From positions 124,001 through 188,000 of the forward strand of contig NZ_JAEMHL010000005.1 of NCBI RefSeq assembly GCF_016458305.1: 64,000 bases of DNA, given 5' to 3'. Shown in pieces: positions 54,824-64,000 of this stretch (position 1 is its first letter; each line of letters begins with the position of its first letter). A model generated the notes under the pieces. The model saw only the letters and a list, made by a program, of their open reading frames with translations, made no database searches and had not been told where the DNA came from. Position numbers and translations under genes: made by a program. Source of the DNA: Geomonas anaerohicana (GTDB taxonomy: Bacteria; Desulfobacterota; Desulfuromonadia; Geobacterales; Geobacteraceae).

Positions 54824-55198
54824 ATGGAGCAGGCACTCTACATAGCCCTTCTGGGCGCGCTCGGCTGCTTGTCGCGCTATTTTCTCTCCGGTTTCGTGTA
54901 CCGGGTCTGCGGCAACGCCTTTCCCTACGGCACCCTGGCGGTCAATGTAATCGGCGCTTTCCTGATCGGGCTCATCATGGAGTTCTCCATCAGGAGCGCC
55001 CTCGTCCCCCCCACGCTGCGCTTCGCCCTCACCGTGGGCTTCCTCGGCGGGCTTACCACCTTCTCCACCTTCAGCCTGGAAACCTTCCGCCTTATCGAGG
55101 AGGGAGCGTTGCTGCTTGCCTTTGCCAACATCATGCTGAGCGTGCTTTCCTGCCTTGTCTGCACCTGGCTCGGCATCATGGTGGCGCGCTGGCTTTAA
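54824..55198 (+). CDS. crcB: Fluoride ion channel CrcB/Fluc
   Basis: 124 residues, four membrane helices, with Fluc signatures GGLTTFSTFS (the TTFSTF polar track) and NVIGAFLIG with the conserved asparagine. Works as a dual-topology dimer that exports fluoride. Followed by its usual DUF190 partner. No fluoride riboswitch is visible in the short upstream gap. Confidence 0.95.
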   Translation: MEQALYIALLGALGCLSRYFLSGFVYRVCGNAFPYGTLAVNVIGAFLIGLIMEFSIRSALVPPTLRFALTVGFLGGLTTFSTFSLETFRLIEEGALLLAFANIMLSVLSCLVCTWLGIMVARWL

Positions 55199-55223
55199 AA
55201 CTTTTTCTCCCAAGGAGCGACAT

Positions 55224-55601
55224 ATGAAGGACAGGGACATGAGCCAGGAGAGTGACCGGAAAGGGATGCTGGGCGAGCAGGTGCTGCTCAGGATCTTCAT
55301 TGGAGAGCGGGACAAGTACAAGCACATACCGCTCTACGAGGCGCTGGTGGAACTGTTCCGCACCGAGGGCTTCGCCGGCGCCACCGTCCTGCGCGGCGTG
55401 GCCGGTTTCGGGGCGCACAGCATGTACCACACCGACCGGCTGCTGCGGCTCTCCACCGACCTCCCCATGGTCATCGAGGTGGTCGACGAGCGGGTGCGCG
55501 TGGAGGCGGTCCTCCCCACCGTCGAGACCATGATGGACGGCGGCATGATCACCCTGGAGAAGGTACAGGTCTGGCGCTACGCCAAGAAACGCTCGGCTTG
55601 A
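55224..55601 (+). CDS. DUF190 protein, partner of CrcB
   Basis: 125 residues from the ATG at 55224 after AAGGAGCGACAT. DUF190 motifs: LRIFIGERDK, ATVLRGVAGFG and VIEVVD. Proteins of this family form PII-like trimers and are often encoded beside crcB. A role in sensing or regulating fluoride export is inferred from that pairing. Confidence 0.9.
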   Translation: MKDRDMSQESDRKGMLGEQVLLRIFIGERDKYKHIPLYEALVELFRTEGFAGATVLRGVAGFGAHSMYHTDRLLRLSTDLPMVIEVVDERVRVEAVLPTVETMMDGGMITLEKVQVWRYAKKRSA

Positions 55602-55655
55602 AACGACGAACCCATCTGCTACACTCTCACCTTGTTCATGAAAAGGAGCGGATAG

Positions 55656-58346
55656 ATGGGCATATTAGAAAATCTGACCCCCCAGTGGATCGAGAGCCAG
55701 TACGAGCTGTGGAAAGAGGACCCGCAGCAGCTTTCCGAAGAATGGCGCGCTTTCTTCACCGGCTTTGAACTGGCGGAGGCGCGTCCCGCCGGCGCCGCGG
55801 TAGCCGCCGAGGGCGATGAGGCGCTGAAGCAGTCCGGAGTCCAGTCTCTCATTTACCGTTACCGGGACATCGGTCACCTCCTCGCCTGTACCGATCCTCT
55901 TTCCCCCTGCAAGATCGAGCATCCTCTGCTCTCCCTTTCCGCCTTCGGGTTGGAACCCGCCGACTTCGACAAGACCTTCGTCACCAGGCGTTTCATGAGA
56001 CGAAGCGCCACCCTGAAGGAGATCCTGCAGGTGATGCGCAGCACCTACTGCGGCTCGGTCGGTGTCGAATTCATGTACCTCCAGGACCCGGACGAGCGTC
56101 AATGGCTCATCGACCGCATGGAGCCCGGCGGCAACCGCGGCTTCTTCACCCCCGACCAGCGGCTCTTACTGCTTAAGAAACTGAAGGAAGCGGCCCTTTT
56201 CGAGCGGGAGTTGCACAAGAGATTCCCGGGGCAGACCAGGTTCTCCCTCGAAGGGGGCGACATCCTGATACCGATGCTGGATGCCGCCGTGACCAAAGCC
56301 GCCTCGCTCGGCGTCACCGACGTCGTCTTCGGCATGCCGCATCGCGGCCGCCTCAACGTCCTGTGCAACATCTTCGGGATGCCCTACGAGAACATGTTCG
56401 CGGAGTTCGCCGACAACGCCGAGTACGGCGTGGTGGGGGAGGGGGACGTCAAGTACCACAAGGGCTTCTCGGTGGACCTCCCCGTTGAAGGGGGCGGGAC
56501 CGTGCATCTCACCCTCACCTCCAACCCGAGCCACCTCGAGGCCATCGACCCGGTGGTGCAAGGGAAATGCCGCGCCCGCCAGGACCGCATCGGCGAGGAA
56601 GGGGAAGGGCGGGTGCTGCCGCTGCTCATCCACGGCGATGCCGCCTTCTCAGGCCAGGGAGTGGTTGCCGAGACGTTGAACCTCTCGCAGTTGGCCGGTT
56701 ACCGGACCGGCGGGACGCTCCACATCGTGCTCAACAACCAGATCGGTTTCACCACCAGCGCCGCCGATGCCCGTTCCAGCCACTACGCCACCGACGTCGC
56801 CAAAATGGTCCAGGCGCCGGTGTTCCACGTCTACGGCGACGATGCCGAGGCCGTGGTGCACGTCACCGAGCTCGCCGTCGCCTATCGTGACCGTTACCGC
56901 AAGGACGTGGTGGTCGAGGTAATCTGCTACCGCAGGCACGGGCACAACGAAGGGGACGAGCCCTACTTCACCCAGCCGCTCATGTACCAGCAGATCAAGC
57001 TCCGCCCGCAACTGCACTCGCTCTACGAGATGGAACTCCTGGGCGATGGGTTCCCCGAGGAGGAGCTGAAGGCGATCGAGAACGAGGTGGTGCAGCGCCT
57101 GACACAGGCGGGCGAGCGGCAGGCCGCACCGGTCGAGTCGGCGTTCCTGGCCCGCTGGAGCGGGATGAAGCCGGGAGTGGCCAAGGTTGCCGTCCCCACC
57201 GCCGTGGCCGCCGCGACTCTCCTGGAGCTCTCCGAACAGCTCTCCCGCATCCCCGATGATTTCCAGCCGCATCCCAAAGTGGCCGCCGTGCTGCAGAAGC
57301 GCCGTGATGCCGTGATCAAGGGCGGCCCGCTCGACTGGGGCAACGTCGAGACTCTCGCCTACGCCTCGCTTCTATCCACCGGCGTCTCGGTCCGGCTTTC
57401 CGGCCAGGACGTGCGCCGCGGCACCTTCAGCCACCGTCACTCCACGCTCTTCGACCAGCAGACCGGCGAGGCCTACCTGCCGTTTTGCAGCGTACTGGAC
57501 AAGGGGGCGCGCTTCTGCGCCTTCGACAGCATGCTGGCCGAGTTCTCGGTGCTTGGTTTCGAGTACGGCTACTCGCTGGAGGCCCCCGATGCGCTCACCA
57601 TCTGGGAGGCCCAGTACGGCGACTTCGTCAATGGCGCGCAGGTCATCATCGACCAGTTCCTGGTGAGCGGCGAGGCCAAGTGGGAGCGCTCCAGCGGCCT
57701 GGTCCTCATGCTGCCGCACGGTTACGAAGGGCAGGGGGCTGAACACTCCAGCGCCCGCATCGAGCGCTTCTTGGAACTCGCCGCGGCCGGGAACATCCAG
57801 GTGGTCTACCCCACCACCCCCGCCCAGCTCTTCCACGTGCTGCGCCGGCAGATGCTGCAACCCTTCCGCAAGCCGCTGGTCCTCTTCACTCCCAAGAGCC
57901 TGCTGCGCCATCCCGACTGCGTCTCCCGTCTGGAGGAACTCAGTGCCGGCACCTTCCGCGAGGTGATCGCGGAGCCTGCCGTGGGCGAGTCGGTGCGCCA
58001 GGTGCTGCTCTGCAGCGGCAAGATCTACTACGACCTGTTGGGGCGGATCAGGAAGGACCAGTTGCAGGGGCATGCCCTGCTTAGGATCGAGCAGCTCTAT
58101 CCGCTTCCCGTCGAGCAGTTGCGGGACGAGTTGCAGCGCTATCCCTCCGGTGCCCGTTTCACCTGGGTCCAGGAGGAACCGCGCAACATGGGGGCGTGGC
58201 GTTTCATTCACGAGTCCCTCATCGAGCTTTTGGGGGCGGTGCCGAGGTACGTCGGCCGTCCCGATGCCGCAGCGCCCGCCTCCGGCTCGCACCGCCTGGA
58301 CCGCGTCGAGCAGGAGCGCATCGTGGATGAAGCTTTAACAATCTGA
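55656..58346 (+). CDS. sucA: 2-oxoglutarate dehydrogenase E1 component
   Basis: 896 residues. Thiamine-diphosphate-dependent E1 of the SucA type: N-terminal PQWIESQYE segment that binds E2, ThDP and Mg motif GDAAFSGQGVVAE...NN, FGMPHRGRLN substrate region and C-terminal EEPRNMGAW. It decarboxylates 2-oxoglutarate and transfers succinyl to the lipoyl group of E2. Ribosome site AAAAGGAGCGGATAG. Somewhat shorter than the 930-residue E. coli enzyme. Confidence 0.96.
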   Translation: MGILENLTPQWIESQYELWKEDPQQLSEEWRAFFTGFELAEARPAGAAVAAEGDEALKQSGVQSLIYRYRDIGHLLACTDPLSPCKIEHPLLSLSAFGLEPADFDKTFVTRRFMRRSATLKEILQVMRSTYCGSVGVEFMYLQDPDERQWLIDRMEPGGNRGFFTPDQRLLLLKKLKEAALFERELHKRFPGQTRFSLEGGDILIPMLDAAVTKAASLGVTDVVFGMPHRGRLNVLCNIFGMPYENMFAEFADNAEYGVVGEGDVKYHKGFSVDLPVEGGGTVHLTLTSNPSHLEAIDPVVQGKCRARQDRIGEEGEGRVLPLLIHGDAAFSGQGVVAETLNLSQLAGYRTGGTLHIVLNNQIGFTTSAADARSSHYATDVAKMVQAPVFHVYGDDAEAVVHVTELAVAYRDRYRKDVVVEVICYRRHGHNEGDEPYFTQPLMYQQIKLRPQLHSLYEMELLGDGFPEEELKAIENEVVQRLTQAGERQAAPVESAFLARWSGMKPGVAKVAVPTAVAAATLLELSEQLSRIPDDFQPHPKVAAVLQKRRDAVIKGGPLDWGNVETLAYASLLSTGVSVRLSGQDVRRGTFSHRHSTLFDQQTGEAYLPFCSVLDKGARFCAFDSMLAEFSVLGFEYGYSLEAPDALTIWEAQYGDFVNGAQVIIDQFLVSGEAKWERSSGLVLMLPHGYEGQGAEHSSARIERFLELAAAGNIQVVYPTTPAQLFHVLRRQMLQPFRKPLVLFTPKSLLRHPDCVSRLEELSAGTFREVIAEPAVGESVRQVLLCSGKIYYDLLGRIRKDQLQGHALLRIEQLYPLPVEQLRDELQRYPSGARFTWVQEEPRNMGAWRFIHESLIELLGAVPRYVGRPDAAAPASGSHRLDRVEQERIVDEALTI

Positions 58347-58350
58347 AACA

Positions 58351-58495
58351 CGTTCAAGGTTCAACGTTCAACGTCACCCGGCATAGTCACGGGGCGAGCC
58401 TCCCCGTTACGGCGCCTCCTGCTGTTGGAACACGTCGGGAGAATGCGGAACGAAGAGGAAAGGCAAGTCGAACGTTGAACGTTGAACGTTGAACG
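58351..58495. repeat. MITE-like element with 24-bp terminal inverted repeats
   Basis: Arms at 58351-58374 and 58472-58495 are inverted copies differing at one base, each made of three GTTCAAC-type heptamers. The centre is about 97 bp without an open frame. It lies between sucA and sucB. Confidence 0.8.
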
Positions 58496-58519
58496 GCTTT
58501 TAAGAGAAGGGAGAAGCGC

Positions 58520-59809
58520 ATGGAAATCAAGGTACCCGCGGTTGGCGAGTCGGTGTACGAGGCGGTGATCGCCAGGTGGCTCAAGAAAAGTGGGGACGTC
58601 GTCTCCAGGGACGAGGCCCTCTGCGAGATCGAGACCGACAAGATCACCCTCGAAGTCACCTCGGAGGCGGACGGCGTACTGAACATCACCGCGGCGGAAG
58701 GCGAGACGGTGAAGATCGGTGCCGTCATCGGCACCATCGACGCCCGCGGCCAGGGGGCTGAGCCCGCGCAGGGAGGGGGCGACAGCGCCGCTGCCGCCAA
58801 ACCTGCCGCGAAGCCTGCCGCCAAGGCCGAGGCGAAACCGGGGACGGCCGCTCCCATGTCTCCCTCGGGAAGAAAGCTGGCGCGCGAGCTGGGGGTCGAG
58901 CCGGGCGCCGTCCAGGGGAGCGGACGCGGCGGACGCATCACCAACGAGGATGTGCTCAAGGCTCAAGGCGCAAAGGCAGAGGTCGCCGAGCCTCCCAAAG
59001 CTCCGGCGGTGCCGATTGCCCCGGCCGCACCCGCCGCGGCTCCGAAACCCGCCGAGCAGGCCAAGCCGGCCCAGCCGCCCAAGGCCGCCGTGCCGCCGGC
59101 AGATGAGTCCGGGCGCGTACTGCGCAAGCCGATGTCGCAGATCAGGAAGCGCATTGCCGAGCGCCTGGTCTCGGTGCGCCAGCACACCGCCATGCTCACC
59201 ACCTTCAACGAGGTGGATATGAGCGAGGTGATCAAGCTCAGGAAAAAGCACGGCGAGCACTTCCAGAAGCGCCACAACGTGAAGCTCGGTTTCATGTCCC
59301 TCTTTGTGCGCGCCTGCTGCGCCGCCTTGCAGGAGTTCCCGGACGTCAACGCCAGCATCGACGGCGACGACATCGTCTACCACAACTACTGCGACGTCGG
59401 TATCGCGGTGGGGAGCGAGCGCGGGCTGGTGGTGCCGGTATTGCGCAACGCCGAGAAGCTGAGCCTGGCGCAGATCGAGCAGGCCATCGCCGGCTTTGCG
59501 GAAAAGGTGCGCAGCAACCGTATCGCCCTTGCCGACCTCGAAGGAGGAACCTTCACCATCTCCAACGGCGGCATCTACGGCTCCATGCTTTCCACCCCCA
59601 TTCTCAACCCGCCCCAGTCCGGCGTGCTCGGCATGCACAACATCCAGGAGCGCGCGGTGGTGGTGGATGGCCAGGTGGTGGTTCGGCCCATGATGTACGT
59701 CGCCCTTTCTTACGATCACCGCATCGTCGACGGCCAGGGCGCCGTCGGCTTCCTGAAGCGGGTCAAGGAGTACATCGAGGACCCGGAGGAAATGCTGCTG
59801 GAGTGCTGA
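58520..59809 (+). CDS. sucB: Dihydrolipoyllysine succinyltransferase (2-oxoglutarate dehydrogenase E2)
   Basis: 429 residues. Lipoyl domain 1-75 with the modified lysine in EIETDKITLE, E3-binding domain about 115-150 (SPSGRKLARELG...GGRITNEDV), Pro/Ala linkers, and a catalytic domain with DHRIVDG near the end. Start after GAGAAGGGAGAAGCGC. Confidence 0.97.
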   Translation: MEIKVPAVGESVYEAVIARWLKKSGDVVSRDEALCEIETDKITLEVTSEADGVLNITAAEGETVKIGAVIGTIDARGQGAEPAQGGGDSAAAAKPAAKPAAKAEAKPGTAAPMSPSGRKLARELGVEPGAVQGSGRGGRITNEDVLKAQGAKAEVAEPPKAPAVPIAPAAPAAAPKPAEQAKPAQPPKAAVPPADESGRVLRKPMSQIRKRIAERLVSVRQHTAMLTTFNEVDMSEVIKLRKKHGEHFQKRHNVKLGFMSLFVRACCAALQEFPDVNASIDGDDIVYHNYCDVGIAVGSERGLVVPVLRNAEKLSLAQIEQAIAGFAEKVRSNRIALADLEGGTFTISNGGIYGSMLSTPILNPPQSGVLGMHNIQERAVVVDGQVVVRPMMYVALSYDHRIVDGQGAVGFLKRVKEYIEDPEEMLLEC

Positions 59810-59825
59810 GCCGGCATTAGCCGCG

Positions 59826-59933
59826 GCCCCTCCCCAACCCTCCCCCTCCGGGGGCGGGAGCCGTTCTTTGCTCTGCGAGAACGGCGGGTCCATTCTCTCC
59901 TCCCCCCGGAGGGGGGTGGCCGGGAGGGGGGCT
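59826..59933. repeat. GC-rich inverted repeat, family 3 (copy 3)
   Basis: CCCCTCCCC...CCTCCGGGGGCGGG at the left and TCCTCCCCCCGGAGGGGGG at the right, about 60 bp apart, filling the gap between sucB and lpdA. Confidence 0.75.
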
Positions 59934-59975
59934 CCCATGCAAACCCACGCCGCACGCAACACTTGGAGGGAAAAG

Positions 59976-61382
59976 ATGTCTGAAGAAACTTTCGATCTCA
60001 TCGTCATCGGCGCCGGCCCCGGCGGTTACGTCGCCGCCATCAGGGGGGCGCAGCTCGGTATGAAGGTGGCCGTGGTGGAAAAGCGCGGCTCCATGGGTGG
60101 CGTCTGCCTGAACGAAGGGTGCATCCCCAGCAAGGCCCTTCTCGACTCCAGCGAACTCTATCACCTGGCCAAGGACCGCTTCGCCGTCCACGGCATAGAG
60201 GTGCAGCCGCCGGCCTTGAACCTCGGCCAGATGATGGCCCGCAAGGAAGACGTGGTCAAAAAACTCACCGACGGCATCGCCTTCCTGTTCAAGAAAAACA
60301 AGATCGTCAGCTTCCTCGGCACCGCCGCCATGCTCTCCCCCGAAAACGGCACCCACCGGGTGGAAGTGAAAGGCGAGGAGACCAGGGTGGTCAGCGCCAG
60401 GAAGGTCATCCTTGCCACCGGCAGCGAAGCGGTGCAGGTCCCGACCATGCCCTTCGACGGCGACTCCGTGGTCAGCGCCCGCGAGGCGCTCTCTTTCCCG
60501 GCGGTGCCTGAGCACCTCCTGGTGGTTGGTGGCGGCTACATCGGCCTGGAACTCGGCTCGGTCTGGCTGCGCCTGGGCGCCAAGGTGACCGTGGTGGAAC
60601 TTCTCCCCAGGCTGGTCGCCGGCAGCGACGGTCAGGTGGCCGAGGCCCTCTTGCGTTCACTGAAGAAGCAGGGGATGACCTTCATGCTGGGCGCCAAGGT
60701 GGCCGGCGTGGAAAAGAAGGAGGGCAAGCTCGTGGCGCGCGTCGAGGCCGAGGGGGGCACCCAGGAGATCGCCTGCGACAAGGTGCTCGTGGCGGTGGGG
60801 CGCAGGCCGCTGACGGCCGGCTTGAACCTCGAAGGGCTGGGCATCGCCATGGACGGCAGCCGCATCCGCGTCGATGCAGACTACGCCACCAACGTCGCCG
60901 GGATCTACGCCATCGGTGACCTGATCGCCGGTCCCATGCTGGCGCACAAGGCGATGGAGGAGGGGGCGGTCTGCGTGGAACGGATGCACGGCGAGCCGAG
61001 CCAGGTCGATTACGGCTGCATCCCCGGCGTCTGCTACACCTGGCCCGAGGCGGCCTCGGTGGGCAAGACCGAGGAGGCCCTCAAGGAAGAGGGGATCGCC
61101 TACAAGACCGGCAAGTTCAGCTTCATCGCCAACGGCCGCGCCAAGTGCATGGACGAGACCGAAGGGTTTGTCAAGCTGCTCACCGAGGCGGAAGGTGGGC
61201 GGCTGCTCGGCGTGCACATCCTGGGGCCGCGCGCCTCGGACATGATCGCCGAGGCGGTCACCGTGATGGCTTTCGGCGGCAGCGGTGAAGACATCGCCCT
61301 TACCGTGCACGGCCATCCCACCCTCTCCGAGGTGATGAAGGAGGCGGCGCTCGACCTGGACAAGCGCGCCATCCACGGCTGA
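59976..61382 (+). CDS. lpdA: Dihydrolipoyl dehydrogenase (E3)
   Basis: 468 residues from the ATG at 59976 after TTGGAGGGAAAAG; the open frame begins earlier inside the repeat. FAD site IGAGPGGY, redox-active disulfide in GGVCLNEGCIPSK, NAD site VGGGYIGLELG, FAD second site IGDLIAGPMLAHK, and the catalytic histidine in VHGHPTLSE. Re-oxidises E2 dihydrolipoamide using NAD. Confidence 0.97.
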   Translation: MSEETFDLIVIGAGPGGYVAAIRGAQLGMKVAVVEKRGSMGGVCLNEGCIPSKALLDSSELYHLAKDRFAVHGIEVQPPALNLGQMMARKEDVVKKLTDGIAFLFKKNKIVSFLGTAAMLSPENGTHRVEVKGEETRVVSARKVILATGSEAVQVPTMPFDGDSVVSAREALSFPAVPEHLLVVGGGYIGLELGSVWLRLGAKVTVVELLPRLVAGSDGQVAEALLRSLKKQGMTFMLGAKVAGVEKKEGKLVARVEAEGGTQEIACDKVLVAVGRRPLTAGLNLEGLGIAMDGSRIRVDADYATNVAGIYAIGDLIAGPMLAHKAMEEGAVCVERMHGEPSQVDYGCIPGVCYTWPEAASVGKTEEALKEEGIAYKTGKFSFIANGRAKCMDETEGFVKLLTEAEGGRLLGVHILGPRASDMIAEAVTVMAFGGSGEDIALTVHGHPTLSEVMKEAALDLDKRAIHG

Positions 61383-61383
61383 C

Positions 61384-62001
61384 ATGGTCGTTCGCGATGT
61401 CGGCTTGATCGAGTACCGGGAGGCGCTCGCGCTGCAGGAGAGCCTGGTCCACGAGGTACAACAAGGAGGGGCGGAGACGCTGCTCCTCCTCGAACATCAT
61501 CCCGTCTATACCATCGGCGCCGGAGGCAATTCCGGCAACGTGCTCGACCCGGGGATAGAGGCGCACCGCGTCAACCGCGGCGGCGACGTCACCTACCACG
61601 GGCCCGGGCAACTGGTGGGCTATCCCATACTCGACCTGGGGCGGCGCGGGCGCGACCTGCACCGCTACCTTCGTTTTTTGGAACTGTTCCTGGTGGAGCT
61701 GTGCGGCAGCTTGGACGTGGCAGGCTTCACCGTTCCGGGCAAGACCGGCGTCTGGACCGCAGCGGGGAAGATCGCCGCCATCGGCGTCGGCGTCAGGCAC
61801 TGGGTCTCCATGCACGGCTTCTCGCTCAACGTAGCTGCAGACGTGTCAGCTTTTGGTAATATCAACCCCTGCGGCATGCCCGAGTGCCGCATCACCTCAC
61901 TCACCCTCGAGCGTCGGCAGGAGATCACCGTAAAGGAACTGAAAGCCTTGGCCGGAGAACGATTCGCAGCGCTGCTCGAATCGCACCTGCCACGCAGTTA
62001 A
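61384..62001 (+). CDS. lipB: Octanoyltransferase LipB
   Basis: 205 residues. LipB signatures GGDVTYHGPGQLVGYPI, the catalytic lysine in GKIAAIGVG and cysteine in NPCGMPECRITS. It transfers octanoate from acyl carrier protein to lipoyl domains such as that of SucB. It begins 1 bp after the lpdA stop, so cofactor supply is coupled to the enzyme. Lipoyl synthase (lipA) is not in the window. Confidence 0.97.
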   Translation: MVVRDVGLIEYREALALQESLVHEVQQGGAETLLLLEHHPVYTIGAGGNSGNVLDPGIEAHRVNRGGDVTYHGPGQLVGYPILDLGRRGRDLHRYLRFLELFLVELCGSLDVAGFTVPGKTGVWTAAGKIAAIGVGVRHWVSMHGFSLNVAADVSAFGNINPCGMPECRITSLTLERRQEITVKELKALAGERFAALLESHLPRS

Positions 62002-62030
62002 CCGTTGCAGTTGCTCGCAAGGAGGCTCCC

Positions 62031-64000
62031 GTGTCCGAAACCGATTGCCGAGTCCCTGTTGAGAAGCTCCGCTGGGTCTGCGACCCCGCCCTCTTCAATT
62101 TCAAGACCACCGAAGAGATAGCCGGCCTGGAAGGAAACATCCGCCAGGACCGGGCCCTGGCCGCCATCGAGTTCGGCCTGGGCATGTCCAACAACGGCTT
62201 CAACATCTACCTCGCCGGCGACCCCGGCACCGGCAGGACCTCCACCATCCGGCAGATACTGAAGAAGTTCGTCAAGGATACCTGCCCCCCCAGCGACTGG
62301 TGCTACGTCAACAACTTCCACACCCCCGACGCGCCTTTGGCCATCGCCCTCCCCGCCGGGATGGGGCGCGGCTTCGCGGCTGACATGCGCGAGCTTTTGG
62401 ACTACATGCGCGCCAACGTCCCCACCGCCCTGGAGAGCAAGGAGTACGAGACCAACCGCGTCTCCATCATCGAGCGCTTCCAGGAGAAAAACGGCGAGAT
62501 CTTCTCCGACCTGGAACAGGAGGCGGGGGAGAAGGGATTCGCACTGCAGCGCACCGTCTCCGGCCTGGTGATCGTGCCACAAAAGGACGATCGCAACTTC
62601 ACCCAGGAGGAGTACGAGACGCTCGAGAAGGACGAGCGGGAAAAGCTGGACACGGTGGGGCGCGAGCTGACCGAGAAGTTGAACGACGCGCTGCGCCAGG
62701 TGCGCGACAACGAGAAGGCGCTCAGGGACGCCCTGGCGCAGTTGGACCGGGAGCTGGGGCTCTCGGCGGTGGGCCACCACCTGAACCCGCTCAAGGAGAA
62801 GTACCAGGGGTTCGGCAAGATCCAGCAGTACCTGGAGGACGTCCAAGAGGACCTGCTCCTGAACCTGGAGGATTTCAAGCCGCAGGTCGCGCCGCCGCAG
62901 ATCCCCGGGCTCAAGATCCCGAAGCAGGAGCCCACCTTCGAACGCTACGAGGTCAACGTGCTGGTGGAGAACAACCCGGACAACGGCGCCCCCGTCGTCT
63001 TCGAGTCCAACCCCACCTACAACAACCTGTTCGGCCGCATAGAGAACGTCATGCAGATGGGGGGAATGGCCACCACCAACTTCACCCTGATCAAGCCCGG
63101 CGCCCTGCACCGCGCCAACGGCGGCTACCTGATCCTGGACGCCCGCGAGGTGATGATCAACCCCTTCGCCTGGGAATCGCTCAAGCGCTGCATCAGGAAC
63201 ATGGAGATCAAGATCGAGGACGTCCTCGAGCAGTACCGCTTCATGACCGTGGTCTCGCTCAAGCCGGAGCCGATCCCGCTCAACGCCAAGATCATCATGA
63301 TCGGCTCGCTCTGGATCTACTACCTGCTCTACTACCTGGAGCCCGACTACAGAAAGTTCTTCAAGGTGAAGGCGGACTTCGACAGCCAGATCAACCGTAC
63401 CCCCGAGGTGATGCAGGATTACGCCCTGTTCGTCGCCGCCCACTGCTGTAAGGAGGGGCTGCTCCCCTTCGATCCCACCGGCGTCGCCGCGCTCCTGGAG
63501 CACGCCTCGCGCCTGGTGGAGGACCAGGACCGGCTCTCCTCCCAGTTCATGGAGCTCTCGGACCTGATCCGCGAGTCGAGCTTCTGGGCCACCAAGGAAG
63601 GCGCGCAGGTCGTGGACCGCAGCTGGGTGAAGCGGGCCATCCAAGAGAAGACCTACCGCTCCAACCGTATCGAGGAACGGATCCACGAGTACCTGGCCCA
63701 GGGGGTCATCCTGTGCGACACCAAGGGGAGCGTGGTGGGGCAGATCAACGGCCTCTCCGTGATCACCATGGGGGACTACACCTTCGGCAGGCCCTCGCGC
63801 CTCACTGTCCGTGTTTCCCAGGGGCGCGCCGGCATGGTCAACATCGAGCGCGAGGTGAAGCTCTCCGGCCCGATCCACGACAAGGGGGTGCTGATCCTGA
63901 CCGGTTACCTGGCCGGCAAGTTCGGGCAGGAACAGCCGCTCTCCTTCTCCGCCCACATCTGCTTCGAGCAGTCCTACGAAGGGGTCGAAGGGGACAGCGC
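62031..64000 (+). CDS. Lon-related ATP-dependent protease (LonB/YcbZ type), 3' end outside window
   Basis: 656 codons present from a GTG at 62031 after AAGGAGGCTCCC. The Walker A site GDPGTGRTS is near residue 65; a long coiled-coil insertion (about 130-310) splits the AAA+ region. LKPEPIPLNAKIIMIG and GGYLILDAREVMI are typical of COG1067 Lon-like proteases. The S16 protease domain begins at about 600 and the window ends in EGVEGDSA, whose serine should be the catalytic one. Confidence 0.9.
   Translation, partial: MSETDCRVPVEKLRWVCDPALFNFKTTEEIAGLEGNIRQDRALAAIEFGLGMSNNGFNIYLAGDPGTGRTSTIRQILKKFVKDTCPPSDWCYVNNFHTPDAPLAIALPAGMGRGFAADMRELLDYMRANVPTALESKEYETNRVSIIERFQEKNGEIFSDLEQEAGEKGFALQRTVSGLVIVPQKDDRNFTQEEYETLEKDEREKLDTVGRELTEKLNDALRQVRDNEKALRDALAQLDRELGLSAVGHHLNPLKEKYQGFGKIQQYLEDVQEDLLLNLEDFKPQVAPPQIPGLKIPKQEPTFERYEVNVLVENNPDNGAPVVFESNPTYNNLFGRIENVMQMGGMATTNFTLIKPGALHRANGGYLILDAREVMINPFAWESLKRCIRNMEIKIEDVLEQYRFMTVVSLKPEPIPLNAKIIMIGSLWIYYLLYYLEPDYRKFFKVKADFDSQINRTPEVMQDYALFVAAHCCKEGLLPFDPTGVAALLEHASRLVEDQDRLSSQFMELSDLIRESSFWATKEGAQVVDRSWVKRAIQEKTYRSNRIEERIHEYLAQGVILCDTKGSVVGQINGLSVITMGDYTFGRPSRLTVRVSQGRAGMVNIEREVKLSGPIHDKGVLILTGYLAGKFGQEQPLSFSAHICFEQSYEGVEGDS

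Overview
The window looks like chromosome of a GC-rich, anaerobic, metal-respiring deltaproteobacterium of the Geobacter group (Geobacter/Geomonas/Citrifermentans). The evidence is three multiheme c-type cytochromes with 5, 7 and 12 CXXCH sites, two families of membrane quinol-oxidase-like subunits, sigma-54 regulation, a membrane heme sensor, RCKP-type rubredoxin-like and rubrerythrin-like proteins, and recurrent short GC-rich palindromes. No tRNA, rRNA, CRISPR array, prophage or insertion-sequence transposase was seen.

Region 1 (about 0.4-17.4 kb) is the most interesting part: a two-armed respiratory locus resembling the Cbc5/CbcBA quinone-cytochrome system of Geobacter. The left arm (minus strand, 6284 down to 421) encodes an NrfD/HybB-type membrane subunit, a Tat-exported 4x[4Fe-4S] protein and a pentaheme cytochrome. 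The right arm (plus strand, 12500-15929) encodes a heptaheme cytochrome plus a b-type cytochrome (CbcA/CbcB-like). Each arm also carries its own copy of the same uncharacterised accessory set: small two-helix membrane proteins, a receiver-like protein without the phosphoacceptor aspartate, and a four-helix membrane protein. In the right arm the receiver-like and small membrane proteins are fused. Between the arms are two NtrC-type sigma-54 activators and a hybrid histidine kinase. A dodecaheme c7-type cytochrome lies just beyond. I can read three sigma-54 promoters (6351-6366, 12437-12452, 17148-17163). Upstream of them are two different classes of dyad: TGTAT-N9-ATACA in pairs about 100 bp apart for the left arm and the dodecaheme gene, and TTCCTG-N5-CAGGAA for the right arm. 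This suggests one activator per class.

Region 2 (17.4-26.4 kb) holds an AspT/YidE-type transporter, a chemoreceptor next to a periplasmic amino-acid-type binding protein, a receiver/J-like/TPR regulator and MltG, whose membrane anchor has no ordinary start codon. Region 3 (26.4-41.5 kb) has a very large GH13 glycosidase, methylmalonyl-CoA decarboxylase (scpB), a 36-residue rubredoxin-like protein, an active/inactive pair of M16 peptidases, Lon, an ABC-F ATPase, a YajD-like HNH protein, an HD-domain protein, a MaoC hydratase and a drug/metabolite exporter. Region 4 (41.7-50.4 kb) is mostly envelope or unknown proteins (TPR, LysM, proline-rich), a rubrerythrin-like protein, an amidohydrolase and a DUF2721 protein.

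Region 5 (50.4-64 kb) has RNase E/G with a long Ala/Lys/Pro tail, an outer-membrane protein, the fluoride channel CrcB with its DUF190 partner, then sucA-sucB-lpdA-lipB (2-oxoglutarate dehydrogenase and lipoate transfer) and a Lon-related protease cut off by the window end. Short palindromic repeats of at least three kinds sit in many gaps, including one bordered by a 14-bp direct repeat of the lon 3' end and one in each of the two main gaps of the suc cluster.
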